A DNA stretch of 64,000 nucleotides from assembly GCF_019059575.1 (NCBI RefSeq), contig NW_024882750.1, positions 124,001-188,000 of the forward strand. Direction: 5' to 3'. This stretch comes from Amphibalanus amphitrite (lineage: Eukaryota > Arthropoda > Thecostraca > Balanomorpha > Balanidae). The translations under genes were made by a program, and so were the position numbers. The notes under the pieces were generated by a model. It was not told the origin of the DNA. It saw only the letters and a program-made list of their open reading frames with translations, and did no database searches. This document shows, piece by piece, positions 1 to 10,148 of the stretch. Each line of letters opens with the position of its first letter. Positions within the stretch are counted from its first letter, which is position 1.

Positions 1-700
1 CGTGCCAGTATTGTCTACTCTTATACCTTTTCAGTGCTCGCTGGCCCGCCTCGTATTCAACAAAATGCTGCCACCAGGACTCACAGTCTTGTCTCTGATA
101 TGGGTTCCTAATTCCTTCATTGAGTGAAAGAAACTGCGGTCAATAACGCTGTAGAAACAAAAGGAAATCTTTTTTGAAGGGCAAGTTGAATAGTCGTCAA
201 GTTCTGGTTTTTAGGGTGCCGGGTGGTAGGTAGGTACAGACAGACACAAAAATCAGCAAAAAGTATGTGTGTGTCTGTGGGGGGGGCAGTTCAAACTGCT
301 GCCCCCCCCCCAGCTCCGAAAGTGGGGAGGGGGCATAGCTCCCCGGCCCCCCTGCTCCTACGCCTATGCTCGGGAACATTGAAAACGAAGTTTCCCTGAA
401 GTTCGTTGACACTGTGCCATCGTACGGACAATATAGGTGTCAGCTGCCACGAATGACGTCATCAAAGTATGTTCATTTTTGAAGACGCAATTTCCAGACA
501 TTTACCAAGCATAATATGAAATGTAATATTTTTGCGGTAAGAAATTCATTGCCAGACGCTGAAGCTGCCAAAACCTACGTGAGAGCCTCGATAGTGAACT
601 TGGAGCCAGCGTCCTTTCAGTTTTAATCCAGTTTGCACGTGCGCACGCGCAGGAGGATGCATCAGGAACGTTCGGTAACGCACCAGACGTTACACCTGTA
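1..700. other. left flank without recognisable gene
   Basis: No coding region is supported here. A G-run/C-run palindrome lies at about 279-312, with a GGGGCAG arm, a TTCAAA centre and a CTGCCCC arm. It resembles the subterminal hairpins of the TTAA elements described elsewhere in this window. At 356-367 the string CCTACGCCTATG reads on the reverse strand as CATAGGCGTAGG, which is like the terminal repeat of the hAT-type elements, so this may be the right edge of an element that starts before the window. Confidence 0.4.
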
Positions 701-712
701 TTTAATGTTGCA

Positions 713-1519
713 TTACATGTCATCCGCTATGAAGAGGGCCGTTTTGGGCCAGTCGGGCGGCTGGTGGCCAGCGGAGGCGGCCACCACCACCGGCGCGTAC
801 ACGCCGGCCGGGGCGCCCAGCCTGTGCCATAGCTCGCCCACAAACGAGGCCACGAACACGGCCTGCACGACGAGCAGCGCCCACTCGCACACCGCGAACG
901 CCGCCAGCGAGTGCAGCCGCCACGAGCCGGGCCGCCAGCCCAGACGCGCCGCCTCCGTCACGTTGCACGCCGAGTCCATGAGCTGCATGTTGGCGGCGTG
1001 GCCGTCCGGTTCCAGGGAGCTGTTGGTGAGCGCCGACACTGCGAGGCCGGCGGTGAGCGCCAGCAGGCAGCGGCGCAGCCGGCGCAGCCGCGGCTGCCAG
1101 CGCGGCGTCAGCGCCGTCAGCAGCGCGGCGCTCGCCGACCAGCTGCCGATGGCCACGGCCACACCCGCAAAGTGCAGCGTGCGCCTGCGTGCCACCGGCG
1201 TGAGGCCGACCAGCGCCGTGGCCGCCGCCGAGACCAGGCCGAGCAGCACCACGAGTCGGCCCGTCCAGGCGGGCTCGCCGCGCGCCGCTAGCAGACGGCC
1301 GACGGCCGCCGAACAGATGGCGCCCACTAGCGCGTGCAGGCACAGCAGGGCGGTGGCCAGCGCGGCCGTGGACGGACACGAGGCCGCCTGGCTGACGGTC
1401 GGCAGCAGCGGCACCAGCTCGCCGCGCCGCACCCCCACGGCGTACGGCACCAGCAGCAGCGCGCCGGCCACCACCGAGAGGGCGGCTGGTGCCAGCGCCA
1501 GCAGCCGGCCGGCGGCCAT
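713..1519 (-). CDS. DRAM/Frag1/Sfk1-family six-transmembrane protein
   Basis: The 268-residue protein is predicted to be a multipass membrane protein of the damage-regulated autophagy modulator (DRAM) type. Members sit in lysosomal or other endomembranes and affect autophagy. Six hydrophobic segments are visible at about residues 5-30, 52-76, 88-108, 116-138, 149-168 and 202-229. The layout matches the family: a first helix with the PAAL and Y..GV pattern, a loop with VPLLPTVS where the family has a conserved P.(I/L)SD loop, HFAG in helix 4, and GWRPGSW-RLHS then CEWALL in the last helix. The start at 1519 was chosen because helix 1 follows it directly and GGCGGCGCTATGG is a good initiation context. 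The frame stays open further upstream, but only through a minisatellite. Stop is TAA at 713-715. The gene has no visible intron, so it is intronless, a retrocopy, or the last exon. Assignment rests on recalled family pattern, not a search. Confidence 0.62.
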   Translation of the reverse strand: MAAGRLLALAPAALSVVAGALLLVPYAVGVRRGELVPLLPTVSQAASCPSTAALATALLCLHALVGAICSAAVGRLLAARGEPAWTGRLVVLLGLVSAAATALVGLTPVARRRTLHFAGVAVAIGSWSASAALLTALTPRWQPRLRRLRRCLLALTAGLAVSALTNSSLEPDGHAANMQLMDSACNVTEAARLGWRPGSWRLHSLAAFAVCEWALLVVQAVFVASFVGELWHRLGAPAGVYAPVVVAASAGHQPPDWPKTALFIADDM

Positions 1520-1565
1520 AGCGCCGCCGCGCACCAGTCGCACCCGGTCCGCCCCACACAATCGG

Positions 1566-1772
1566 ACCCGTCGGCTGTGCAGATCCAGCAGGGCGTCCTC
1601 CACAGAGCAGGGCGTCCTCCGTCGGCTGTGCAGATCCAGCAGGGAGTCCTCCACAGACCCGTCGGCTGTGCAGATCCAGCAGGGCGTCCTCAGATCCGTC
1701 CTCAGTCCTCAGATCCAGCAGGGCGTCCTCAGATCCGTCCTCAGTCCTCAGATCCAGCAGGGCGTCCTCCAC
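1566..1772. repeat. minisatellite directly upstream of the DRAM-like start
   Basis: Imperfect tandem units contain the core CAGATCCAGCAGGGCGTCC. Two unit types are interleaved: one carries GTCGGCTGTG and the other carries CAGATCCGTCCTCAGTCCT, with about 39 bp spacing in the last three units. On the minus strand the repeat is open in two frames and would encode EDALLDL-type units. This open frame is probably a by-product of a unit length divisible by three, and the array could be 5' UTR, intron or coding. It makes the true 5' end of the DRAM-like gene uncertain. Confidence 0.75.
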
Positions 1773-1779
1773 AGACTAC

Positions 1780-2367
1780 GCAGTTGTGCACTGAAAGATA
1801 GAGAAAGGAGTTTTTAACATCTGCACATCTACTATACTCTTTTTTGTCGAATGAAACTCTGTATGTACATATGTGTTTCTGTCTGTTTGCACCGTGTAGA
1901 GGTGTGCTTTGACGCCGTGTGCAGGTCAAACGGTGCCGTCGAAGGGGCTGAAATTTGCACACGGTGTTGATGACGTCACGGGCACATGCAGTGTTAAGTT
2001 TCGAGTCTCGGGGCCGGGGGGGTCACGTGTCACGCGCTGGAAAAATGCGTATTTCCTCAAAATTTTGCTCGGCTCTCAAGCTTGCCTCAAGGCATCGGCA
2101 GCCGGTTAAAGGTAGTGTGCCAGCTTTCCTGGACCATATGGAGTTAATGGCTCGGATAAAGAGAACCGGATTTTTAGAACTTATCCATACCTTCAAAACT
2201 CATGGAAACGTCTTAAATTCATGAAATTTTGAGTACCCCAGTGCGAAATTCGCCCTGACGGGTTGTCGGTCGTACCCCAACCACATTTCACACCACTATG
2301 AACAATAAATGCAAACACTAAAATCGCTATTACCGGTAGGCTCATCCAATCAAGTTTCGATAAACCC
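1780..2367. other. no gene seen between DRAM-like gene and gypsy element
   Basis: Ordinary AT/GC-mixed sequence. I see no coding potential with splice support, no RNA gene and no convincing terminal repeats. Confidence 0.5.
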
Positions 2368-2521
2368 TGTCATGGTGCTGAGCTGGCTGCCCGGCGGTGC
2401 ACGCGTATGTGAACCATGGTAGCGGGTGCGCACGTATGCGAATTGTGGGGCGTTGGCTCTGTGACCCGGGGGCTACCCGGCCGGCCTGAATACAGTTTGG
2501 ACCGAGACGCCGTCTGTGACA
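2368..2521 (+). repeat. candidate 5' LTR of the gypsy element
   Basis: The segment begins TGTCATGG and ends CTGTGACA, giving inverted TGTCA/TGACA termini, and it stops one base before the primer-binding site. At 154 bp it is short for an LTR. The 3' copy is absent, so the left boundary cannot be checked by LTR comparison within this window. Confidence 0.45.
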
Positions 2522-2522
2522 T

Positions 2523-2532
2523 TGGCGACGAG
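2523..2532 (+). other. primer-binding site
   Basis: TGGCGACGAG directly follows the candidate LTR. It is complementary to the 3' end CTCGTCGCCA expected for a serine tRNA with anticodon GCU (from memory of that tRNA). The same 10-mer follows the LTR of the second gypsy-type element, at 29263-29272 on the minus strand, which supports the assignment. Confidence 0.65.
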
Positions 2533-2548
2533 TGAGTGCTCCGCGGCG

Positions 2549-3403
2549 ATGGCCGGCAGGGCGCCCGAGTTCGATGCGGACATCGAGTGTTTCGGTGCAT
2601 ATACGCGGCGGTTAAATCAGTACTTTGTGGCGCAAGATATCGGGAGTGATCAAGAGGCGAAGAAGCGGGCGGTGTTGCTTTGTGCGATCGGCGCAAAAAC
2701 TTTCGGACTGCTGGAGGATCTAATTGCTCCAGCAACTGTAAGTGACAAAACTTACGATCAGCTGGTCAGTGTATTGCAAAGTCACTTCGAACCAGAGAAA
2801 TCTGAAATAGTGGCGAGATTTCGATTTCATTCGTGCTTCAGGAATGACGGCGAGATCAGACAGTTGCTAATTTTCTGGCGCGACTTCGCAAACTGGCTAA
2901 GGACTGTTCTTTCGCACCGAATGTTCTCAATGAAATGCTGCGTGACCGTTTGGTCTGCGGCATACGGAACGAGTTGCTGCAATCGCGGCTTCTCAGTGAG
3001 CCGCGGCTGACGCTCCAGTCGGCGGAGCAGCTGGCCCAGGCACACGAGTCGGCGGCAGCGAGTGCGGCTGAGCTCAGCGGCGGTGCTGAGCAGCGAGTGC
3101 GGCTGAGCTCAGCGGCGGCGCTGAGCAGCGAGAGGACGGAGGCTCCGTTCATCAGCTGACTGGTGCCCGGGGTCCGCTGCGGCTGAGTAGCAGCTCCAGG
3201 GGTGCTGATGCTGGCGGCGCAGCTTTGTCCAGGTCTGGTGGTCGGCAGCGCTCTCAGCGGGACAGGACATCTCCCGGACCAGGCGTCAGCACGGCAGCCA
3301 CCTGTTTCAGGTGCCTGAAGAACCACCGATCGGACACGTGCCCGTTCATCAATAAGGTGTGCTACAACTGTGGCCTCAGGGGTCACGTCCGAGCTGCCTG
3401 TAG
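2549..3403 (+). pseudogene. gag polyprotein of the gypsy element, frameshifted
   Basis: The ATG at 2549 opens a capsid-like segment (AGRAPEFDADIECF..., then YFVAQDIG and KKRAVLLCAIG), as in gypsy Gag matrix/capsid regions. Near 2860 the frame shifts by one base: similarity continues in the next frame through VANFLARLRKLA and LRDRLVCGI to about 3100. A second shift occurs between about 3100 and 3156. The last segment carries two nucleic-acid-binding zinc knuckles. The first is degenerate (CFRCLKNHRSDTC) and the second is a standard CX2CX4HX4C (CYNCGLRGHVRAAC). The coding sequence is cut three bases into the hAT target site, and the same frame resumes at 10149. Confidence 0.85.
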
Positions 3404-3465
3404 CAGTGGCGGCGGATTCGATTTTGGCGTGGGGGGGGGGGGCAAGATCCCAGTCGAGATGATGT

Positions 3466-3716
3466 CATAGGCGGATCCAGAAAGGCGTTTTCGACGCTGT
3501 AAGGGACATACCCCCCAAAAAGTGTCCAAAATCCAAAAACTCCTCGGATTTCGATTCCTTACGGACTTACTGCTGAACAGCACAAAGCAAAAAAAAAAAA
3601 ATCCTGATAAAAGTGTTATTATTAGGAAACATATTTGTCTATTTCGGGCGATGCAGGGGCCAGGGGAGGGGGAGTAAATATTTGCTTTAAATGCCCGCTC
3701 CCTGGATCCGCCAGTG
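3466..3716. mobile_element. hAT-type MITE with GGCGGATCCAG ends
   Basis: The left end is CATAGGCGGATCCAG and the right end, reversed, is CACTGGCGGATCCAGG. The flanks are GATGATGT (3458-3465) and GACGATGT (3717-3724), an 8-bp duplication with one mismatch. It is 251 bp long and non-coding. The same terminal motif reappears at the last bases of this window (63975-64000). Confidence 0.8.
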
Positions 3717-3724
3717 GACGATGT

Positions 3725-5302
3725 AACGCTTTTCGTATTGCTGTACTAGAAAAAAGCTCCAATGGGAAAAATTGTGCCATAACCCGATCGCATATCAGAT
3801 GTTGAAGAACGGTGCCAAACCTTTTGAAGTAGGCGCGCGCTATTCTTTGCAATGAGGTAACTCGTTACCATTTCCTCTGTTCATTTTACGTTCGATTTCC
3901 ATTTAACCTTCCTTTAAAAAGTATTTCTCAGACAGATATCAACTGAAACTAGCTCACAGCGGGAGGAGACCGCTCAAACATTCAAAGACAGTCGGTCGCA
4001 TCTAAACATATTGGGACAGCGATCCGCCAGAAACCCTCCCCAAGGCAGTAGTTCACCAAATAAGCTCACCGAGACGGGCTGTCTCGATGGGTTTATACAG
4101 TAAGCCTACAGCAAGGCTTAACAAAGGCCCAAACGCTCGTCAAGCTGGGAACGGAGGGTGAGGGAGCGCGGCGGCGGGCTGAGGTGAAGGAACGGTGGAC
4201 TGGAACGGGAATCCAGAAGCTCTGGGCGGGGCGTTTCTTTATTAGGGCTTTAGGGTGTGCTGACTGCGGTAAGGTCCAAATTATCACACCAAATTTTGCC
4301 ACGACATCTACCGGTTCAGGCACTCGAGAATCAGTGGCCAGTGATATCTGCAAAGACGAAGCATTTCCAACCCAGCTTCAGCCTGGTGTCAGGGCGTCTC
4401 AGGTGGCTTTAATTACAGTTGCACATACCAAACGACCTTAGTGCAGCCAGTCTGTGGCCGAAACCATTCGGAACAGACTTCAACGAAAAGTGAGACAAGG
4501 TTAGTGCTATCGTTAAAGGAAGACTGCCACCTTCAAAAAGTTTTCTCAGATCGGCCTATGATTTATTCCCTGGACAAAACAAAATTTTAGAATTCACCTG
4601 ACAAAGTATCATCACGTGAATCGCGAAAAAAATTGTCGATTTTCATACAATTATCAATCGGTTAATGTCTAGCGACAATGTTTACACATCACTAGACTTC
4701 AAGGTCATAAGATTATTACATTTTATTTGAAAAAGTAAGGTATTTTATAATTTACTAATATATGATTTCATGAGAAATTGGCCATGTTTAATTTATTTTG
4801 CATTTAAGTTCGTAAAACATTAAAAAAATCATGGCTCATTTGGAATGGGTCTGGCCCATGTTAAACCCCATTTCCCACACTTTTTTGGAAAAAATGAACT
4901 ACTGAATATATAAGTTTAACTTTTATTTTGACACTCCAAAATTCTTCTCTGATCTCGAAACAATCAAAGTTTTGGCATATATTTACCAAAAGATAAGAAA
5001 ATTCATGTTTCAAAGTTATCGATAAACAGTAGAGATGTCGGTTTTCTTGGACTAAAAAAATGGCATCAAACTGAACTTTGGTCTCCGATTTCTCGCAAAC
5101 GGGTTCGAATTTCGGAAAACCGACTTCAGTCTGGGACATAGGTGGCTCAGCTCTAGTGAAAACCGTTTTGTGGAAAAAAGGTGGCAGTCGACCTTTAAGT
5201 GCCATTATAGACTTGGGCCCCGTTGGCTTGACCCACTGGAAGGTGGTAGCTATCCGACGCTGCGGGGCATACTCATTTTTCCAAAATGCCTTAGATTTTG
5301 CT
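3725..5302. other. interior of hAT-type element, no gene seen
   Basis: AT-rich to mixed sequence. Short open frames exist but none shows domain-like composition, and I do not recognise a transposase or any host gene. Confidence 0.5.
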
Positions 5303-5310
5303 TTCGTGTT

Positions 5311-5462
5311 CATAGGCGGCGGAACGGGGAGGGCACCGGGGCACCGTGCCCCCTTTGATTTTGGCATTTTAACGTTAGCCCTATGGGCGTTGCATGGAAA
5401 GAATGGGACCAAAAGTCGGCAGTGCCCCCCCCCCCCTAATTGAAGGTGTTCCGCCGCTACTG
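5311..5462. mobile_element. 152-bp hAT-type MITE
   Basis: The left end is CATAGGCGGCGGAAC and the right end, reversed, is CAGTAGCGGCGGAAC. Both flanks carry a perfect 8-bp duplication TTCGTGTT (5303-5310 and 5463-5470). The interior has short G/C runs (GGGGAGGGCACC and a C run near 5430). It is non-coding. Confidence 0.85.
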
Positions 5463-6239
5463 TTCGTGTTTGATGCTCTTTATTCTATAGCCAGCCTTTA
5501 GACAGAGGGGGGAGGGGCACTAATGATCAGTGCCCTAACCCTCAAAAGTTTGCATCATTAATTTTTACTTTTTAATAGTGAAAACTGAAATAAAGCGGAT
5601 ACTGAACTGTGGACATCCAGTTTTAACACTGGCCCCACACAAGCCTCCGAATGCCCAAAGCAGATCTATGATGACTGGCCTTTGGGTGCCATACCATACC
5701 ATGCAATATGCATTGGTCAATGTGGTCAATGCGTACGACCGTGGCTTATTATGAGCGCTCATCAGTCCTAACTACCCGCAAGCGAATGGCTAGCCCTTCC
5801 GTCTCCGCTCGCTTGCGATTTGGCATTTATGTAGATACAAAATAGCGGCAAACGACCACTGAAGGTATGAGTTGCGTCTCTTGCACACTTAAAATATCTC
5901 TAAATCGAATCTAAAAAGACAAAAAATGATATAAAGCGGAAATGGTTAGCATTTAAACATATTCAAAAGGCACCGTTGGACAAACTGTAGGAGCGCATAG
6001 CTGCAATATCAGGTTATGGAAATTTTCCCCATGTTTAGGGCACAAATTAGGGAGGGGCAAGAATATACGTTTGCCCCTCCTCCAAAAGTTTCTTAGGGGA
6101 CGATGCCTCCTCTGCCACCCCGTATCCATGGGTGTAACTTTGTATACTTTTGAGGTCCCATGTGGGACCCCAATGCAAACATTTGGGACCCCAATTGTCA
6201 TTTTGGGACCCCAATAGTGGAGGCCCCCGAGACGCACCA

Positions 6240-7735
6240 GCTACTTTACAAATGGAGGTCCGATGTTCATATAGAAGGTTCTCTGTATAAAAAGGAGGTC
6301 CCTTGGACAAATCGGAGGCCCTGTTGGACAAATGGGAGGCCCCCTGGACAAATAGGAGGCCCCCTGGGCCTGAACAAGTAGGAGGCCCCCGGAAAACAGG
6401 AGGCCCCCTGGCTAAATAGGAGGCCCCCTGGAGAAATAGGAGGCTCTCTGGACAAGCAGGAGGCCTCCTGGACAAATAGAAGGCCCTAGACAAATAAGAG
6501 GCCCCTAGACAAATAGGAGGCCCTCTGTACAAATAAGAAGTCCCCTGAACAAATAGGAGGTCCCATGGGCAAGTAGGAGGCCCTCTGCAACTAGGAGGCC
6601 CCCTGGAAAAATAGGAGGCCTAGACAAATATGAGGCCCTCTGCACAAATAAGAAGCCCCTGAACAAATAGGAGGCCCCATGGGCAAGTAGGAGGCCCTCT
6701 GCAACTAAGAGGCCCCCTGGAAAAATAGGAGACCCTATGAACAAATAGGAGGCCCTAGACCTAGACACACAGGAGGTCCCTTTCACAAAAGGAGGCCCCC
6801 TGGACAATTAGGAGCCCCCTGGACAAATAGGAGGCCCCCTTTCACAAAAGGAGACCCCTTAGACAATTAGGAGGCCCCTGGATAAATAGGAGGCCCCCTG
6901 GATAAAAAGGAAGCCCCCTAAAATAGGAGCCCTCTGGATAAATAGGAGGCCGCTTGGAAAATAGGAGGTTACTTTAACCAATAGGAGGCCGTCTGGAAAA
7001 ATAGGAGGCCCCCTGAATAAGTAGGAGGCCCGCTGGACAAATAGGAGGCCTCTTGGGCAAATAGGAGGCCCCTAGAAAAATAACAGGCCCCTTGGACAAC
7101 AAGGAAGCCCCCTGAACAAATAGGAGGCCCCCTGTACAAATAGGGGGCTTCTTGAACAAATAGGAGGCCCATGGACAAGTAAGAGCTAGAGGCCCTCTGT
7201 ACGAATAGGAGGCCCCCTGGACAAATAGAAGGCTCCCTTAACAAAAAGGAGGTCCTTCAAAAAAGGAGGCCACTGGACAAGTAGGAGACAAATAGGAGGC
7301 CTCTGCACAAATAAGAGACCCCTGGTAGAATAGAAGACCCCTGGATAAATAGGAGGCCCCTGAACACGTAGGAGGCCCTCTGTATAAAGAGGAGGCCCCC
7401 TGGAAAATAGGAGCCCCCTGGATAAATAGGGGACCTTCTGGACAAACAGGAGGCCTCCTGGACAAATAGGAGGCCCCTAGACGAATTGGAGGCCGCTTGG
7501 ACAAATAGGAGGCCCCCTAGACCAATAGACTCTGTAACAGTAGGAGGCTCTCTGTACGTGCAAATAGGAGGCCGGCGCTCGGCCTGTAGAAGCTTAGCTG
7601 TGTGTACAAAAAGGAGGCTCTCTGTGCAAGTAGTCGAAGTAGTAGGTTATCTGTACTATACCTACAAATAAGAGGCCCCCTGGGCAACTTAGAGGCTACA
7701 CAAATCGGAGGTCACCTATAAAAAAGCGGGACTCT
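6240..7735. repeat. degenerate minisatellite, unit near GACAAATAGGAGGCCCC
   Basis: About 1.5 kb of diverged 17-22 bp units with the consensus ACAAATAGGAGGCCCCCTGG. It is bordered at 6170-6230 by three copies of GGGACCCCAAT, and it resumes at about 9690-9800 on the far side of the foldback element, so the foldback inserted into it. Open frames in the array are repeats of the unit, not genes. Confidence 0.9.
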
Positions 7736-7782
7736 GTTGGAATGCCTGTTTGAATGCATGGTTTTCCTGATATTCAAATTAT

Positions 7783-9334
7783 TTAATCCTCGCCCGCACA
7801 TGGGGGGGGGGGGGCAGTGGTTGTAGTTTAGTTTGTAGTTGTAGTTTGTACCCCCCCCCCCCCAGGTAGTTTTTCTGCTCTGCATTAAACATTTTGATTG
7901 CTAAAAGCCGGATGTTTCGTATATCTGCTTCTCTATTCTTTCTTAGCGTCCACTGAAAATGTCAAGTTTCTGTGGTTTTTGGTTTCGGAGATATGACTTT
8001 ATTCTTCAGGTGATGTCATAACCCAAATGACAAATGCCCAATATCCTGCGTTGGCTATGGGTCTTGTGAGCGTTTGTCATCTTGATTTCGGCCTTTTTTG
8101 CCAGTCTTACCTCCCACCTATCATGGAACATGTTGTTCGATGATGTACATAGAGATGCCAGGGTCAAGGTCAACCAAGGTCATCTAAAAATATCGCGTTT
8201 TAGGCAAGCTGAGTTGACTTTCGTGAAGTTTCTTTGACTGTATTTTTGGTAACAGCTTCTCAGTTCATTATCTCATGCTATAGGGACACATTCACAATCG
8301 GTGCACACATCAGTATACACACAGACACACACAGACATACAAATACATATCATTGACCTTGACCGAACTTGACCTGAAATGACCACAGCCAGCAAAAACC
8401 TAGTCGGATAGTGTGACAAAGAGGTTCTAGCTGGCTTGGCACCACAATACGGCAGCGTCATCGGTATATGATGAGCAGCGCACGTGATATTCCAACGGGC
8501 AACGGTGACCCCAAACAGCAACATTCTTTAGTTTGACCTGACCTGGAAGGTCAATGACTGACCTGATGAGGTTAAATTTGGTATCATTGGATTCGTCTCT
8601 TCCCAAAAAAATATGTTGCTCTTGACTGCGAAGCTTAAAATCTTGTTTGTTGAATAAATTGTGGTGAGGTCGAATAAAATACCTACACAAGCAGCGGGCC
8701 AACCCATCATATAGGTACCGATGACGCTGCCATATTGGTGCCAAGCCAGCTAGAACAGCTCTTTGTCACACTATCCGACTAATTTGCTGGCTGTGGTCAT
8801 TTCACGTCAAGTTAGGTCAAGGTCAATGATATGTGCTTGTATGTCTGTGTATGTCTGTGTATGTACTGATGTGTGCACAGATTGGGTTGTGTGTCCTTAT
8901 TACATGAGATCATGAACTGAGAAGCTTTTACTAAACATGCAGTCAAAGAAACTTCACGAAAATAGTTTTAGATGACCTAGGTTGACTTTAACCCTGACCC
9001 TGACATCTGTACATCGCATGATAGGTGGGAGGTAAGACTGGCAAAAAAAGCGGAAATCAAGGTGTCAAAACTCAAAAGCTCACAAGGCCCATAGCCAACG
9101 CTAAACGCAAGATATTGGGTATTCCTCATTTAGGTCATGACATGACCTGAAGAACAAGGTCATATCTCCAAACCCAAAAGCCAAAGAAACTTAAAATTTT
9201 CCAAGTGGACGCTGAGAAAAGATAGAAAAGCAGCTATCCAAAAATCGGGTTTCTAGCTTTAAAAATGTTCAGTGTAGAGCAGAAAAACTAAATTGAGGGG
9301 TGGCAACCCTCCCCCAGGTGCGGGCGAGGGTTAA
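7783..9334. mobile_element. TTAA-flanked foldback element (giant palindrome)
   Basis: Flanked by TTAA at 7783-7786 and 9331-9334. The ends are TCCTCGCCCGCACATGGGGG on the left and, reversed, CCCTCGCCCGCACCTGGGGG on the right. G/C-run hairpins lie just inside (7801-7863 and 9296-9315). The element is one long inverted repeat with its centre near 8560. For example, the sequence around 8425-8470 reappears reversed at 8710-8770, and 8030-8190 reappears at 8970-9130. Arms are diverged by scattered substitutions and small indels. AGGTCA motifs occur in both arms. No coding sequence. Confidence 0.82.
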
Positions 9335-10046
9335 GCCTCACACTTTCTGGGGTATAGGTTGGATTCCTTGCGCAATACTGTGCCATTAAATTCTTTGTTC
9401 TATAATAAAGGCATTTTGTTTTATCGTCGAAAGTGAAAAAGCCAGAAATTTTCATCGATTTCGGACGCCGCGGGGGATGTTTACATACAATGTCACCATG
9501 CTGGCCTGGATCCACCAGTATGGGTCAGGTGAACTACCATTTCTTTATTAATATTAAAAAAAAAAAAATCATGACATCCGGGCTGTGACGAAAAATAAAT
9601 GTTAGTGGCCTAAATCCGACGATAAAACTGGATTTAGGGGTACCCTAGGTTTGGCTTCTGAGCCTCCGGTCCCCAAGTGAAAATTTCTTAGAGGAGGCCC
9701 TGGCGTAGTTCGTAAATTACCGCTTCCGCAATTGGAGGCCCCTAATTGCTTGGAGGCCCCCACTAAATGGAGGCCCCCTTGGACGTTTGGGACCCCAATG
9801 GTGATGTCAAAGTTTCACCCATGCCCGTATCTGTCGCCCCTGTAAGCGGTCACTGAAGGCCTGGGTTGCCGCTGCGTCACGTTGACGCTTATAATGCCTC
9901 CAAAACTAGGTTGAAGAGAGGAAAACTTCAATTGAACGCGAAAGCTTGCCATTTAAGAAAGGCAACGTATGAAAGTATATGGGCATCTGGTTACATCTTC
10001 AGATGATCGAACAGAATAATCAGGTATATGGTTTCTTGTCTAAGCT
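9335..10046. other. right interior of hAT-type element
   Basis: Contains the outer remnant of the GGAGGCCCC minisatellite (about 9690-9800). At 9506-9520 lies CCTGGATCCACCAGTA, which resembles a right terminus of the GGCGGATCCAGG MITE family, but no matching left end was found. No gene seen. Confidence 0.45.
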
Positions 10047-10148
10047 TTGTCACAAATTATGGGGGGGGGCAAAAAGATACTTTTGCCCCCCCACGATTTT
10101 GCCAGGGGGCAGCTGCCCCCCCTTGCCCCCCCGAATCCGCCGCCCCTG

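Larger units (their letters stand above)
3404..10148. mobile_element. hAT-type DNA transposon (6.7 kb, non-coding) inside gag-pol
   Basis: The left end starts CAGTGGCGGCGGATTCG and the right end, read on the reverse strand, starts CAGGGGCGGCGGATTCG, giving a 17-bp inverted repeat with one mismatch. It is flanked by a perfect 8-bp duplication, GCCTGTAG, at 3396-3403 and 10149-10156. An 8-bp duplication with CAG-initial ends is the hAT signature. No transposase is recognisable, so it appears non-autonomous. The interior holds two smaller hAT-type MITEs, a degenerate minisatellite and a palindromic TTAA element inserted within the minisatellite. G-runs lie just inside both ends. Confidence 0.88.

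Noticed and set aside
633..1817. 394-residue plus-strand open frame
   Set aside because: It is the antisense of the GC-rich DRAM-like gene and minisatellite; composition is Ala/Ser/Arg-rich shadow coding without domains.
5090..5115. GGGTTCGAATTTCGG as a possible tRNA T-arm
   Set aside because: No A-box, acceptor stem or anticodon arm at proper distance.
5953..7504. Multiple minus-strand frames rich in GLLF/ASYL repeats
   Set aside because: They translate the GGAGGCCCC minisatellite unit.
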